Made by a program: the position numbers and the translations under genes | Shown: piece after piece, positions 26,102 to 35,741 of the stretch | How positions within the stretch are numbered: the first letter of the stretch is position 1 | How the letters are laid out: every line of letters begins with the position of its first letter | From: Trissonchulus latispiculum | Lineage: Eukaryota; Nematoda; Enoplea; Enoplida; Ironidae | Reading direction: 5' to 3' | Assembly (NCBI GenBank): GCA_030248195.1 | Contig: JASAND010020012.1 | Span: 1 to 64,000, forward strand | Length of the DNA: 64,000 nucleotides | The notes under the pieces: generated by a model | The model's input: only the letters and a program-made list of their open reading frames with translations | What the model was told of the DNA's origin: nothing | The model's database searches: none

Positions 26102-28397
26102 TTAACTTGCCAATTCCTGTGCCCGTTCGGCCACGTACTGACAAACAGCGGCCCCGGTTGGACTCAGCGTTCCTTGAATCGTGAAACGGCCGGCGGCTGG
26201 AACAGAGATACACAAGATAAGTGGATGATAATGATAATTAATTGATTAGTGAGTCTTTTAATTAAGCCCGGTTTATGCTCGTTGTCCTTTAGTGCTTTGT
26301 GCTTGTTCTGGCAGTGCTTTGTGGTTTTGGTTCTTGTCCTCCGTCTTTTAGTGCTTTGTCCTTTAGAGACGGGTGCTTTGTGCTTTGGCACAGTGCTTTG
26401 TGCTTTTGTGCTTTAGCACAAATCAGTCTGGATAGTTCATGCACAAAAGCACAAAGCACAAAAGACGATACGCATATACTATCACGTGTCAAGTCAATTT
26501 ATTCACTTGTGTAAATAACCATTTTATTCAGCATAAATGCTAAAGCATTCTAATTATGTTTAATAATAAAATAATTAATATACAGTTTAATAAATACCTT
26601 GATAACAAAAATATTTTTCCAGCTAATAAAGTATTTTTGCGTGTAACACACTTAAAGCAGCTAAATTAGCTAAAACAGCGAGTGGCAACTACGTAGTCAC
26701 CTTATTCAGCCTCCTGCTTTATTTCATTGCCCGAGCACTACTAAAGCACTAAAGAAAAGTTGAACATTGTTGAACATCTCAAAGCACCTTCAAAAGCACA
26801 AAAGCACGAAGCACAAAGCACAAAATGATACAGATGACCATGAACCGGGAAAGCACAAAATACAAAGCACTGTGCTTTAGACGTCTCTTGAGAGTAAGCA
26901 TGAACCGGAAAAGGACAAAGCACAAAGCACTGCGAGCATGAACCGGGCTTTAGGATGAGCTTTAGTTCGATGTTTAACCCGAACATATGTGCTTAACATT
27001 TGTCAAAGCCATAAAGCAATCTTGTCCTGAGAAGCTTAAAAATGCCTTTTAACTGAATTACAATGCATTTATATAATCTATAGAATCCAGTCAAAGGCAC
27101 AGCATTATCATTTATATAACTCAATTCAAGAAATTATGCGATACCTGGTAAATTGGGAAAACCGGTTGTAGGAGGTGTCACGGAAGAATGGCAGGATTCG
27201 ACTGCGCTGAGGTGTAGCATACCTAAACCATTAATTAATTGCTAATTAATTAATTCGCATGAAGTACATTGCAAAGCTTAGCATACACCGATACCGGTTT
27301 CTATAAATATTACGTTTGCTGGCTTGGTTGAAGTTCGCCATTACCAGTCAGGTTTTAGACTTCTCTTCCTGAAAGCTTTCTGTCTTTTCAGCGTTTAGTT
27401 TACGTAAGTAGTTAGTTAGTTGATTTCAGCGTTCAACATTCATTGAGGAGATACATAAATTGTGATGGCTACATGGAGTATCCAAAAACCTAGCGGATAG
27501 CAGAAACCCTAAATCAGATTATGGCGAAGTTTCCTAATATCCGTTCTCGAATCTGAGTTTTCTGGACTCTGGATGGAAAGCATCATGCCGGCTCCACTCC
27601 AACAGAAAATCGTAGTGGCAAGAGCGAGTGAGGGAGGATACACAAATTCGTACTGGTTGCTCTGCTCATTGGTGGGAGTCACAAAGAACGTAATTACGCG
27701 TAGGCCGTTTCGTTTAGCGCAGAAAGCACAAGTTCATTATATAGTTGATAACAGAGAGCCTGCTGTCACACTCTTATCATTATGTACTTTTGCTGGCGCT
27801 AATAAGCTATGCAATGTACCACCAATGATGTAGTTGCAATGGAATGGTTCCTTTCTAAATGCTCGATTATTGTTTCTATGTTTTTGTTAGATTGTAGGGC
27901 CGAACTTTAATGTACAGTCCTAGAGGGACTATACCAATTTAGGATTATCTGCTTTGCCTGTTGTCAACTTTGAAAAGTTCATATCGATGTGAGAATTGTG
28001 AATACAGTTATGATAAATTAGCATATGCTTAACTCTATTTCAACAGATTGTAGAGCAGAGTAGAATTAAAATTAGCCCTTTTAACTTGTTTAATTCCGCT
28101 CAAGGCTGATTCTCCATTTTCAGTTTTATCTTGAAAAGAATTGAGTTAATTTAAACTCTACCCTATCCTTTCTGGAAAAGATCATTCTATCCTATCCTAT
28201 TCTATGCTTGAAGATCAGCAAATCCCAGCATAAACTGATTTTATCAATTCCTTCTAGAAGGTATACCTTCTAGAAGGCTTCGAATTGACAAGAATCGATT
28301 GATATGCAAATTAGGCAAATCAATGGAGTTTATAATTGATTTCTGATAACAGATAACAAATCTTACCCAAAACAGCAAGAAGAAGTGCTGCAAACAT
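26102..28397 (-). CDS. Small secreted peptide gene, 67 residues, three exons
   Basis: Exons 28397-28367, 27222-27145 and 26196-26102 have good splice sites (GTAAGA donor, TTTAG and CCAG acceptors) and matching phases. The first exon gives MFAALLLAVL, and with the start of exon 2 (MLHLSAVES) this forms a typical signal peptide, so the product should be secreted. The predicted mature peptide has cysteines in ESCHSSV and AAVCQYV, a Thr/Pro-rich spacer (TPPTTG) and the exon-3 motif GRFTIQGT, which it shares with the neighbouring partial gene at 25008-25626. I do not recognise the family. Intron 2 hosts an AAAGCAC-repeat MITE, and intron 1 contains a striking 28-bp palindrome at 28250-28277. Confidence 0.6.
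26263..26953. mobile_element. MITE with AAAGCAC repeats in the peptide-gene intron
   Basis: Inverted ends AAGCCCGGTTTATGCTCG and CGAGCATGAACCGGGCTT enclose arrays of AAAGCAC/GTGCTTT heptamers in opposite orientations. The flanks are T/A-rich (TTAATT on the left, TAGG on the right), compatible with a TA-type target, but no clear duplication is visible. Confidence 0.6.
28250..28277. promoter_or_regulatory. 28-bp perfect palindrome with two heat-shock-element-like cores
   Basis: The block CCTTCTAGAAGG occurs twice, separated by TATA, and the whole 28 bp equals its own reverse complement. Each block contains TTCNNGAA, the inverted pair recognised by heat-shock factor. It lies in intron 1 of the small peptide gene, about 90 bp from its first exon. 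A regulatory role is inferred only from the motif. Confidence 0.35.
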
Positions 28398-28910
28398 TGC
28401 TAAATTTGGTCGATTAAGTGCAACTGTTTTCAAAGAATGTTTTTCCAAGATATATAGTGTCCTAATTTTGGCTATGAGGGGAAAATTCTTACTATTTCAA
28501 CTAGAGCAGAAAGTAAATACGTAAAGAAAAGTTGGAAATTATTACATAACTTTTGATGCTTTTTCTGGCCAGCTTTAGCTAATAAATAAAGTTCAGCAGC
28601 TTTAGAGCGTAAAATATGAGGCAAAAATTTGTCTAACAAAGTTTGTCTGAAAACATACACCCGCTGTAGGTCAAGTTGTTGATGATGTATTTATGGTTAT
28701 ATTTTTGGCACTTTCAGCAGCAATTTTTGAGACGAACTGACTGGTAAAACAGCAATATTCCTTTTTTCTATAAATTTTTTTCTTTAAAAATTTGTCAAAA
28801 ATTTATGAGAAACTTTGCTGCGACATTTTGAACTGGACACACAGCTGTAATTAAATGTGCATATCTTGGAGAAATGTAATTTAATTTTGACGTCGGCGGA
28901 AGCTTAGACA

Positions 28911-28975
28911 GCAATCTAATGGTTAGATAACTCAAGTACAAATCATAATGCTCAGGTTCAATTCTCACCCTGGAC
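28911..28975 (+). repeat. tRNA-like / SINE fragment
   Basis: It carries a D-arm-like TCTAATGGTTAGATAA followed by a B-box-like GGTTCAATTCTCACC, ending CCTGGAC. The acceptor stem is not complementary at the 5' side, so it is a degenerate tRNA-derived repeat. Confidence 0.35.
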
Positions 28976-29076
28976 AATTTTCTATCACCTTTTAATCGTA
29001 ACAATTATTTTCTACTTATAAAAACACACTGACTCGTTTCCTGACAATGAAGTTCAATTTATTTCTTTGTATTTTT

Positions 29077-30850
29077 TTATCTATTTAGAACATTATGCAA
29101 CAACAAGAGAGGAATGTTCATGCTTTGGTCGTCCACCAGGACAATGTCGTAGAGTGATAAATATTCCGGGAGCAGTTTTTCGATATTTCGATCCAGAAAA
29201 CCGATTTTTAGGGTCACATTTTGATAGGAAATTCCCTGATCCATTTCCGTGTCGCCCTGAGAATCACCCATCAGTAGAATGTTTGGTCTAGCGGAGAGGT
29301 TGTTCAACAACTGTTTATGTTCATCATTTAGGACAGAGCTGTTCTTGTTGAATGTATGAACGGTCGGCTCGGAAAATCCGATGACCTGAAATTAGGATTA
29401 AGCTAATTATAACTAATTACGGAATTGCTAATAAATATTCGTGCTATAAGAATTCGGGCATTAACACTAAGCTAATTAGTTTCGATAATTAGCAATTTAC
29501 TCAATTACTGAATTACTTAATTATCTCACAATTAAGTTTACATTTAATCTAAATTGATCAATTTTTACGTACCTTATCAGTTTTCGGATCAATTTGCATG
29601 ACATTTGAGACAATGTTGATGTTTTCTGGCAATCGGCCAAGTCGAGCCCGCAGAAAAATGTCGATCAAATTTGCAATTCCGGCAGAAAAGATTAATGTGG
29701 GTATTTTTGCCTGTTCCAGTTCGTTCAGTAGTTGCTGAACACTATCTCGGAGGTAGATCTCATCATTGAGCAGCGCCTCAGTCAGCTCGCCGAGGGTGTA
29801 GCCATTTTTTAGGACCAGCGAATGCGAAGAATTCCACCATTTCGTCATGTGAGGTGTTTTTTGAGCCGGCGTCAGGTCTGGACTAAATTCCATCGGTCCG
29901 TAGAAATCGTCCAGCTGTTTTTGCTGCGCTTTGAGATCAGGCTGGAGGGATTGGGCAAAAATGTGATGCAAAAAATGACAGGGTCGGCCGTTCAGGTGGT
30001 ATCGGGTCATGGTGTGGTCAAAGTCGGAGATAACCTAAAGAAAAAATAGTAAAAATAGTATGGAACTGGTGGACGACGGATCGATTCCAGGTTGAAACAA
30101 AAAATTTGAAATATTGAGAACCATTTTGTACATTCTCAAAAGGCGACTTCTGGGGTGTTGTTATTAATATTTTCTAGATTTCTTTGAAATATAGCTGTTT
30201 TCTTTCAGGATTTGCAAATACCTATGAAACTGCAAGTTCAAGTCAAAACCAAAATTTCAAAATTTCTGAACTAGTCCTCCATGCAGATGTGACAGAGTTA
30301 GAATCCCGTAAAATTTAGTCCAAGTGAAATGAGGTACAATTTAAAATAATAGAATAATAAATTAATAGCAAAATAAGAGAAATAATGAGACAACGATGCT
30401 TACACAAATCAGAAAGAAAAAGTGGACATACATACTGACATGAATTTAAACTTGACTAGAGGGCAATAGAGTTTGTCTGTTATATATAAGTAAATTAAAT
30501 AATTTAATAAACAAGTAAATAGATAAATAAAATTAAATAAATGAGTGACAAGAATTTTAAAACAGCCAACAGACAATCCAAGTTGCCTTGTTTAGCTATA
30601 AGTAAATTAAACAAATAAACTGAAATTACAAACAAAATTAAACGAAGACTTCATTTAATTAAATACTGTTCAAGAAAAAATTAACTTTCTGCAGCCCAAC
30701 TACGCGGAATTGCAAAATGTAGCAGAATTTTAAATTGTTAACCTGAAGTTTCTCAGGTCCTCCGTTCAAAAGTTGTTCAATTTTGGCATCCGCTCCTGGT
30801 TTATCACCAATTCGAACCTGAGGATATTCCAACAGCGCTTGCACATTCAT
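29077..30850 (-). CDS. NT5C3: Cytosolic 5'-nucleotidase III (NT5C3 family), three coding exons
   Basis: Exons 30850-30743, 30034-29573 and 29385-29077 join in phase to give 292 residues, close to the roughly 300 usual for the family. The enzyme is a cytosolic HAD-superfamily phosphatase that dephosphorylates pyrimidine (and in some forms 7-methylguanosine) monophosphates. HAD motif I is DFDHT at residues 40-44, with the aspartates as nucleophile and acid/base. Motif II lies in the IFSAGI segment, and motif IV is GDSQGD. The conserved LKIGFL and YDIVLVDDQS blocks near the C-terminus also match. The ATG at 30850 is chosen because it is the first in frame after an acceptor at 30878-30880. A non-coding 5' exon ending at the donor GTAAG (31185-31181) is likely. 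The polinton-like element begins only about 350 bp further upstream. Confidence 0.9.
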
Positions 30851-30934
30851 GGTAGAAAATGATTTGCATAACGGCACCTAAAAAGCAAATAATCAAATCT
30901 AAAGGGTATAATATATTTTAAAATTCAGGTGTCT

Positions 30935-31000
30935 CAATCAGATAAGCGTCCGTGCACCGAACCAAAGGTTGTTGGTTCAATCCCTACGTCAGGTCCGAAT
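30935..31000 (+). repeat. tRNA-like / SINE fragment
   Basis: It contains AGATAAGCGTCCGTG (D-arm and A-box region) and GTTGGTTCAATCCCTACG (B box and T arm), in a spacing typical of tRNA-derived SINE heads. It lies upstream of the first coding exon of the nucleotidase gene, probably in its 5' intron. Confidence 0.35.
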
Positions 31001-31185
31001 TTTTCGAGTCTGAAGTGCTGTGGTGCTGTGTTGACACTTAGTTATTTCGTTCGTTCTTTCATTTGTTGAATGATCTAAAAAAATGGTAAAATCCCTGCAT
31101 CCATAATGCTTACTGTGCAGAAGTAGGCACAAACAAAATATAATAATACTCAAATAAATTAATATTTAATGAACAACATACTTAC

Positions 31186-31230
31186 CAAACTGTTAAAATG
31201 AAAGTTTAGATTTTTGCACAGTTTTAGCGA
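31186..31230 (-). other. Probable non-coding first exon of the nucleotidase gene
   Basis: The only support is a consensus donor (CAGTTTG followed by GTAAG on the minus strand) at 31186, placed suitably upstream of the coding exon that begins with an acceptor at 30878. The upstream boundary (transcription start) is not defined by the sequence. Confidence 0.3.
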
Positions 31231-31418
31231 CATCACAACAAAGTGCAACAAAAAACAGCTTTAGACAAAAGTATACGTACGTATGTGAAAACCCGTTTTA
31301 TCAGGGAACCTACATAGCTGAAATTTGGCTACACTGGAATTACGTATATGTGTTCGTCGTGAAAAATCAATACCTAACGGCAACATCTGGGAAAAAGAAT
31401 CAGGGTAAATTAAGTGAT

Positions 31419-31561
31419 AGGAGTAGTAATAGGTCCGCACCAGGCGTAGCGCCTGGTGGGGGTGGTGGTGTAAAGAGGCCGGGAGGCTCTGGTGGGGGTG
31501 GTGTAAAGATGCCGGGAGGTTCAGCTGTAGCTTCTTAGAGCCCGGAACCATGGCTGACCCA
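31419..31561 (+). repeat. Extra fragment of terminal-repeat interior abutting the element's left end
   Basis: The sequence from AGTAGTAATAGGTCCGCACC to AACCATGGCTGACCCA duplicates, in shortened form, the interior of the left terminal repeat (about 32616-32923). It then jumps to the outer end AGCAGGCCCCC at 31562. The junction has AAGC microhomology, since the intact copy continues CCCAAGCTTAAA. Confidence 0.65.
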
Positions 31562-33350
31562 AGCAGGCCCCCTTCGGTTGAAAAATGAGCGGAACACTAT
31601 ACTAGGACAATGTTGAAGATAGGCGATGATTGAGTCGAGCAAGCCGTTCATAGTGAAATTCCTGCTAATTTCCGTGTAAATAGTTCTGCCTCCAGGCAGA
31701 ACAAAAAACAAGAGGTAGCCCCTTAAATCTATAGAACCCCGCATGGGAGGGGGCAAAGCAAACTATCTTATAAAATTCAGAGATGATCCCTGTTTCAAAT
31801 TGCAATTGCAAATTGTTATTAATCGATTTTTTGGTGTTCCCAATTACAATTCCAATTACAGCCAGCCTGACTTGGTCATCAACATTTTCTACTGACCTCA
31901 GCTTCTCTAAACAAAAACAGTAATCTCTGTGCCACTGGGGTCCTTAGAACTATACCTAACTGATTAGTCCTAGAGCTAGGCGGTCCGAGCTCAATGCTCG
32001 TATTCGAACACTTTATCACACTCTTTGAGACCTATGGCTGCTCTGTGCCAAGATCTAAAAATGCAGGGACTGCCTGGTCAGGGAACTTTGGGAGAGTTTG
32101 GTTGGGAGACGCATATAGAATTTTAGCTTTTAGCTGCAATATGATCCTCCACTTGTAGCTCATCAGGGAACGTTGTACTACAGATGCTTGTTCGTCGTCA
32201 CGAGAACATAACAGGAAGAGTAAGACACAGCTCGACAAATGTGAGCACGAACAGAGCAACGGAGAAAAAATTAACAACGAAAGTTGCTCCCGGATCGTGT
32301 TTTTAGGCGCAGAAAGGAACGAAATATCTAAGGATAGATGGAGTAATATAGAACTGGACGCAGGTTTTTGTTATTTCAAAGGGTTTCAAATTTCAATAAC
32401 TTTCAAATCTTGATACCGACCTTATCCTCCGCGAGTCTTATCAACCCGGCAGCCGCAGTGCAAGCAATCACAAAAACATTTGGTCAACGACCCGAAAGCT
32501 GAACTTCCGTCGAGTTTTCCGTTTCTTCATTCGTTGTTTCACTCCCGAACCACGGAATACATCCAATTTTCCGGTGCTCCCCCGCAGCATGAACCGGCGT
32601 TTTTGGAAGCACCTATCAGTAGTAATAGGTCCGCACCAGGCGTGGCGCCTGGTGGGGGTGGTGGTGTAAAGAGGCCGGGAGGCCCGGAGGCCGGGAGGCC
32701 GGGAGGTTCTGGTGGGGGTGGTGGTGTAAAGAGGCTGGGAGGCCGGGAGGTTCTGGTGGGGGTGGTGGTGTAAAGAGGCCGGAGGCCGAGAGGCCTGGAG
32801 GTTCTGTTGGTGGTTGCAATTTAAAGAGACCGGGAGGCCGGGAGGCTCTGGTGGGGGTGGTGTAAAGAGGCCGGGAGGTTCAGCTGTAGCTTCTTAGAGC
32901 CCGGAACCATGGCTGACCCAAGCTTAAATTTGAAAATGCTCTATTTTAAGCCGGAAAAGTTTATCTATGGGGTTTTCGACCACGTAGAATTCAAATATGA
33001 GCTTAGTTTTCTTGTACTAGCTAAGCTCCGTACTGTGCTTGGCCCTAGACTGGAACCATAGCTGACCCTAGCTTGAAATGGAAAATTCGTTATTTTTAAC
33101 GGGAAAAGCTTATCTATAGGGTTTTTGGGCATGTAGAATTCAAATACGAGCTTAGTTTTCTTGTATTACCTAAGCTCTAACCTGTGCCTAGCCCTAGACC
33201 GGAACCATGACCGACCCCTGCTTAAAAGTAAAAATTATTTATTTTTAGCGGGAAAAGCTTATCTATAGGGTTTTCGACCATGTGGAATTCAAATATGAGC
33301 TTAGTTTTCTTGTATTACCTAAGCTCCCCTGCTGTACGTGGCTAATAATT
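31562..33350 (+). repeat. Left terminal inverted repeat of the polinton-like element
   Basis: From the outside inward it has the AGCAGGCC end, a unique block, a block matching 58431-58640, a GC-rich minisatellite (about 32640-32880; unit around GGGAGGTTCTGGTGGGGGTGGTGGTGTAAAGAGGC), then 141-147-bp tandem units beginning GGAACCATGGCTGACCC at 32906, 33050 and 33197. The apparent Gly-rich open frames here are translations of the minisatellite. The matching right repeat lies at 57530-62736 in inverted orientation. Confidence 0.75.
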
Positions 33351-33522
33351 TGTGATGAAAATGCAAGTTTGTTTATTTGAGGTTAGTTGTTAGTATTTTA
33401 TGAAAAGAGAAACTAAAAATTCTCTAGCCAGTGTAACTGGCGGAAAATGTTTATTTCAAGCAATATACAGCAGGGTTTACAAATGACTACAGTACAAGGT
33501 AAGTCAGATATACAGCATAAAT

Positions 33523-34026
33523 TTAATGGTTGCAGTCATAATGATTCCACGGTGTAATGAGCCACTCAGGCATTATCCATCGTTTACAGGGGTGGTTTCC
33601 CAACCATTCTGTAAATTCCACAGTTCGAGCATCGCAGTCCATGGGCCCCAGGACAAGTGCAACGTCAATTCGTGCGGTCTCTATTGATGCGAAAATCTCC
33701 TTTCCTTGTAGTTCAATCTTCTTCAGACGGGTATAAATTTTCCAAGTTACACAATTCTGTAGTGGCTGATCGGGACCCGGCAAAATCATCATGAGGTCGT
33801 ATTGTCCAGATTTTCGAAGCGCTTCTCTAAGTAGAATTGAGGCATTGGGACCGTGGCGATTAAGTGTGGTAATCATATCAACATTCCTGTCATGAAGGGG
33901 TGAACGAATCCTGAGGTTATCCGCAACGTTTGTGGTAAATAGTCCCACTTCCACCAGATAATTCAATATAGGCTCGGTATCCATGTCATTACAAAATAGC
34001 ACTAAACTGTCGTTAACAAGATCCAT
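33523..34026 (-). CDS. CARD-like death-fold protein
   Basis: This is an intact 167-residue frame. Residues about 5-82 match the pattern of a caspase recruitment domain: six helices with a hydrophobic core, NYLVEVGLFT in helix 2-3, then DRNVDMITTLNRHGPNAS and LREALRKSGQYDLM, equivalent to the usual 'R..LL..L...GP.AF..F..AL...GQ..L' signature. CARDs mediate homotypic assembly of apoptotic and innate-immune complexes. The C-terminal half (KIYTRLKKIEL, WIMPEWLITPW) is not recognised. It is the outermost gene of the minus-strand cluster, next to the left terminal repeat, where accessory genes are often found. A role in interfering with host death-fold signalling is inference. The assignment is by sequence pattern only. 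Confidence 0.65.
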   Translation of the reverse strand: MDLVNDSLVLFCNDMDTEPILNYLVEVGLFTTNVADNLRIRSPLHDRNVDMITTLNRHGPNASILLREALRKSGQYDLMMILPGPDQPLQNCVTWKIYTRLKKIELQGKEIFASIETARIDVALVLGPMDCDARTVEFTEWLGNHPCKRWIMPEWLITPWNHYDCNH

Positions 34027-34150
34027 AATTTCTAAAACAAAATAAAGAAATTATTGCAAGCATCAACAAAGTTCGAGTGCCATGTACGAAGTACTAGGCT
34101 TAACCTCCGAAGAGGTTTGTTGTTTCCGTCAGTTAGCCTTCATCCGCAGT

Positions 34151-34456
34151 TCAATCGAGTCCATCCGCAGAAGCCGCAGCTTCCTGCACGGGAACATAGA
34201 ACAGAAAGAACTCAATCGCGGTTTTCTTATGAAAAATATGGGCCACAGTCTGTTTGGGAAAGTCCCGCACATCAGTCAGTCCAATGGGCACCAGTGTTCC
34301 AGTTCCGTTGTTGACAATCATAGAGACTTTACGTTTGCCTCTCAAGAGATTGCTTATCCGAGTGATCCAGGTTTCGCTGTCCATTGGGACACGGTCATCA
34401 ATCTGAATCCATTTCAAACCAAAGTTAGACTCTTGGTGTTCATATGGTTCAATCAT
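34151..34456 (-). CDS. Hypothetical accessory protein, 101 residues
   Basis: An open frame in the same orientation as its neighbours, between the CARD-like gene and another small gene. It is hydrophilic at the start (MIEPYEHQESNFGLKW), with a basic patch LLRGKRKVSM and a C-terminal segment rich in Phe and Val (TAIEFFLFYVPV). No signal peptide or recognised domain is seen. It could be the 3' part of a longer gene with 34557-34829, but the frames differ. Confidence 0.4.
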   Translation of the reverse strand: MIEPYEHQESNFGLKWIQIDDRVPMDSETWITRISNLLRGKRKVSMIVNNGTGTLVPIGLTDVRDFPKQTVAHIFHKKTAIEFFLFYVPVQEAAASADGLD

Positions 34457-34556
34457 TTTAGTAGCTTTATGTACGTTTATTCAATGTCTGAATACCTTTA
34501 TATTAAAATACCAATCCCTTTTATTAATTTCGTTGTTCCTCTAGTTAAGCTACTTA

Positions 34557-34829
34557 CTATTTGATGCGAATGGTCGTTAGATAAACGACTGACGACGACT
34601 GAAACAGTCCTGTCTTGGTCACCCAGTCCTTGTATAGGATGTGAGAGCAGGAATCTGATATCAATAGAAACATCAGGCTATCTTCATTCCAATCCGGGAA
34701 GTGAGCCTCCAGAAAGCGCTTCACATTGGATCCGTCAATCAAATCATTTTCCATGGCACCGATGGTTGCTTCCACACATCGCATTCGGTTTGCATCGGCA
34801 GCGTAATCTTTGCTTATTTCAAATTCCAT
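34557..34829 (-). CDS. Hypothetical accessory protein, 90 residues
   Basis: Minus-strand open frame starting MEFEISKDYAADANRMR, with an amphipathic stretch around VKRFLEAHFPDWNEDSLMF, which is helix-rich and mildly reminiscent of a death-fold helix pair though not enough to assign. The end (SSSVVYLTTIRIK) is close to the beginning of the next accessory frame. Function unknown. Confidence 0.4.
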   Translation of the reverse strand: MEFEISKDYAADANRMRCVEATIGAMENDLIDGSNVKRFLEAHFPDWNEDSLMFLLISDSCSHILYKDWVTKTGLFQSSSVVYLTTIRIK

Positions 34830-35081
34830 CTTTCCAAGTCTTAATTTTGTTTATTTATATTGAAATCATCGTCTTCATTTTATTAATTTCCCAAATTCCA
34901 ACTAATTTTAAAGCCTTTAGGCAAATAGCCAGTCAGGCGGATATTTTTATTTACATTTTTAATATTTTATACAATTGTTTTCTCATCTCATTTTTTCATT
35001 TTTACAATTCTTTTTCATTTTTTCATCTTTTTTATTCATTTAATACAACAAGTACACTACATTACTACAATACAATTCAGT

Positions 35082-35633
35082 TTATTCATTAAAGTTTAAA
35101 AAGGTTTCCTTCAGTTGGTGGGCTCGATGACGGGCACATTGGATATTCTTCTTGGTGAATCTCATTCTGTTGTGAGTTCCACAGCAGGGGACACCTTCCA
35201 CGCATGGCATGTTGGGAAAAACTGGGTAGTCCAGATGATAACCGGCATTGTACAACCCAACCTTCAGTTCAGCCAATGAAAATGCCTGCACCAGCAATTT
35301 GTGCTGGGCAGTCCCTTTGATAATCACCACCTTTGCCCCTTTCTGTTGAATGATCTCACAAACCCTGGCCAGGACCTCCATTTTTGTTGACAGCTGTGTT
35401 GAATCCACCCAGTTCAGTCCGTTCATTGATCTAGCCCGATAAAATGAAGCCTTTTGCTTTTCAGTCAATAAGTTGAATGCCACTGGAGCCCGGGTCCTAT
35501 AGGTTTCTTCATAGGTACCACCATCAGGGAACAGCACCAGGACCGATACCTCCATCATCACCACCTCCCCCATTTCACGAATTCCATCAGAAACAACCGT
35601 TACAAAAGCAACAGTAAAGCTAGCCATAACCAC
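35082..35633 (-). CDS. Hypothetical protein with C-terminal Cys/His cluster
   Basis: Intact 183-residue frame. The N-terminal half is hydrophobic with beta-like alternation (SFTVAFVTVVSDG, VVMMEVSVLVLF). The centre contains AKVVIIKGTAQHKLL. The C-terminus has a Cys/His series (MPCVEGVPCCGTHNR, NIQCARHRAH) suited to bind zinc. The layout recalls uncharacterised proteins of invertebrate mobile elements with a possible RNase H-like core followed by a Cys/His tail, but the catalytic acids are not clear, so I do not assign a function. Preceded downstream by a 400-bp AT-rich spacer (34830-35081). Confidence 0.45.
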   Translation of the reverse strand: MVMASFTVAFVTVVSDGIREMGEVVMMEVSVLVLFPDGGTYEETYRTRAPVAFNLLTEKQKASFYRARSMNGLNWVDSTQLSTKMEVLARVCEIIQQKGAKVVIIKGTAQHKLLVQAFSLAELKVGLYNAGYHLDYPVFPNMPCVEGVPCCGTHNRMRFTKKNIQCARHRAHQLKETFLNFNE

Positions 35634-35741
35634 TTGACTCAGAGAAACAAAAATTCAAACTGACGCTGTACAACATTCAAAAGTTTCAAATTATTTTGCA
35701 CCTGCTGTTTGACACCTGCTCTTGTGCACCTGCCCTTAAGT

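Noticed and set aside
29822..30049. Plus-strand frame opposite NT5C3 exon 2
   Set aside because: Shadow of the nucleotidase exon.
32032..32277. Frame reading SPLLCSCSHLSS... in the terminal repeat (also 58431-58757)
   Set aside because: Present in both terminal repeats because the DNA is repeated; ends differ between copies and no domain is seen.
31350..32819. Gly-rich 'GGGGVKRPGG' frames in the terminal repeats
   Set aside because: Direct translations of a GC-rich minisatellite; the same frames recur inverted at 57.9-58.3 kb and have no start or promoter context.
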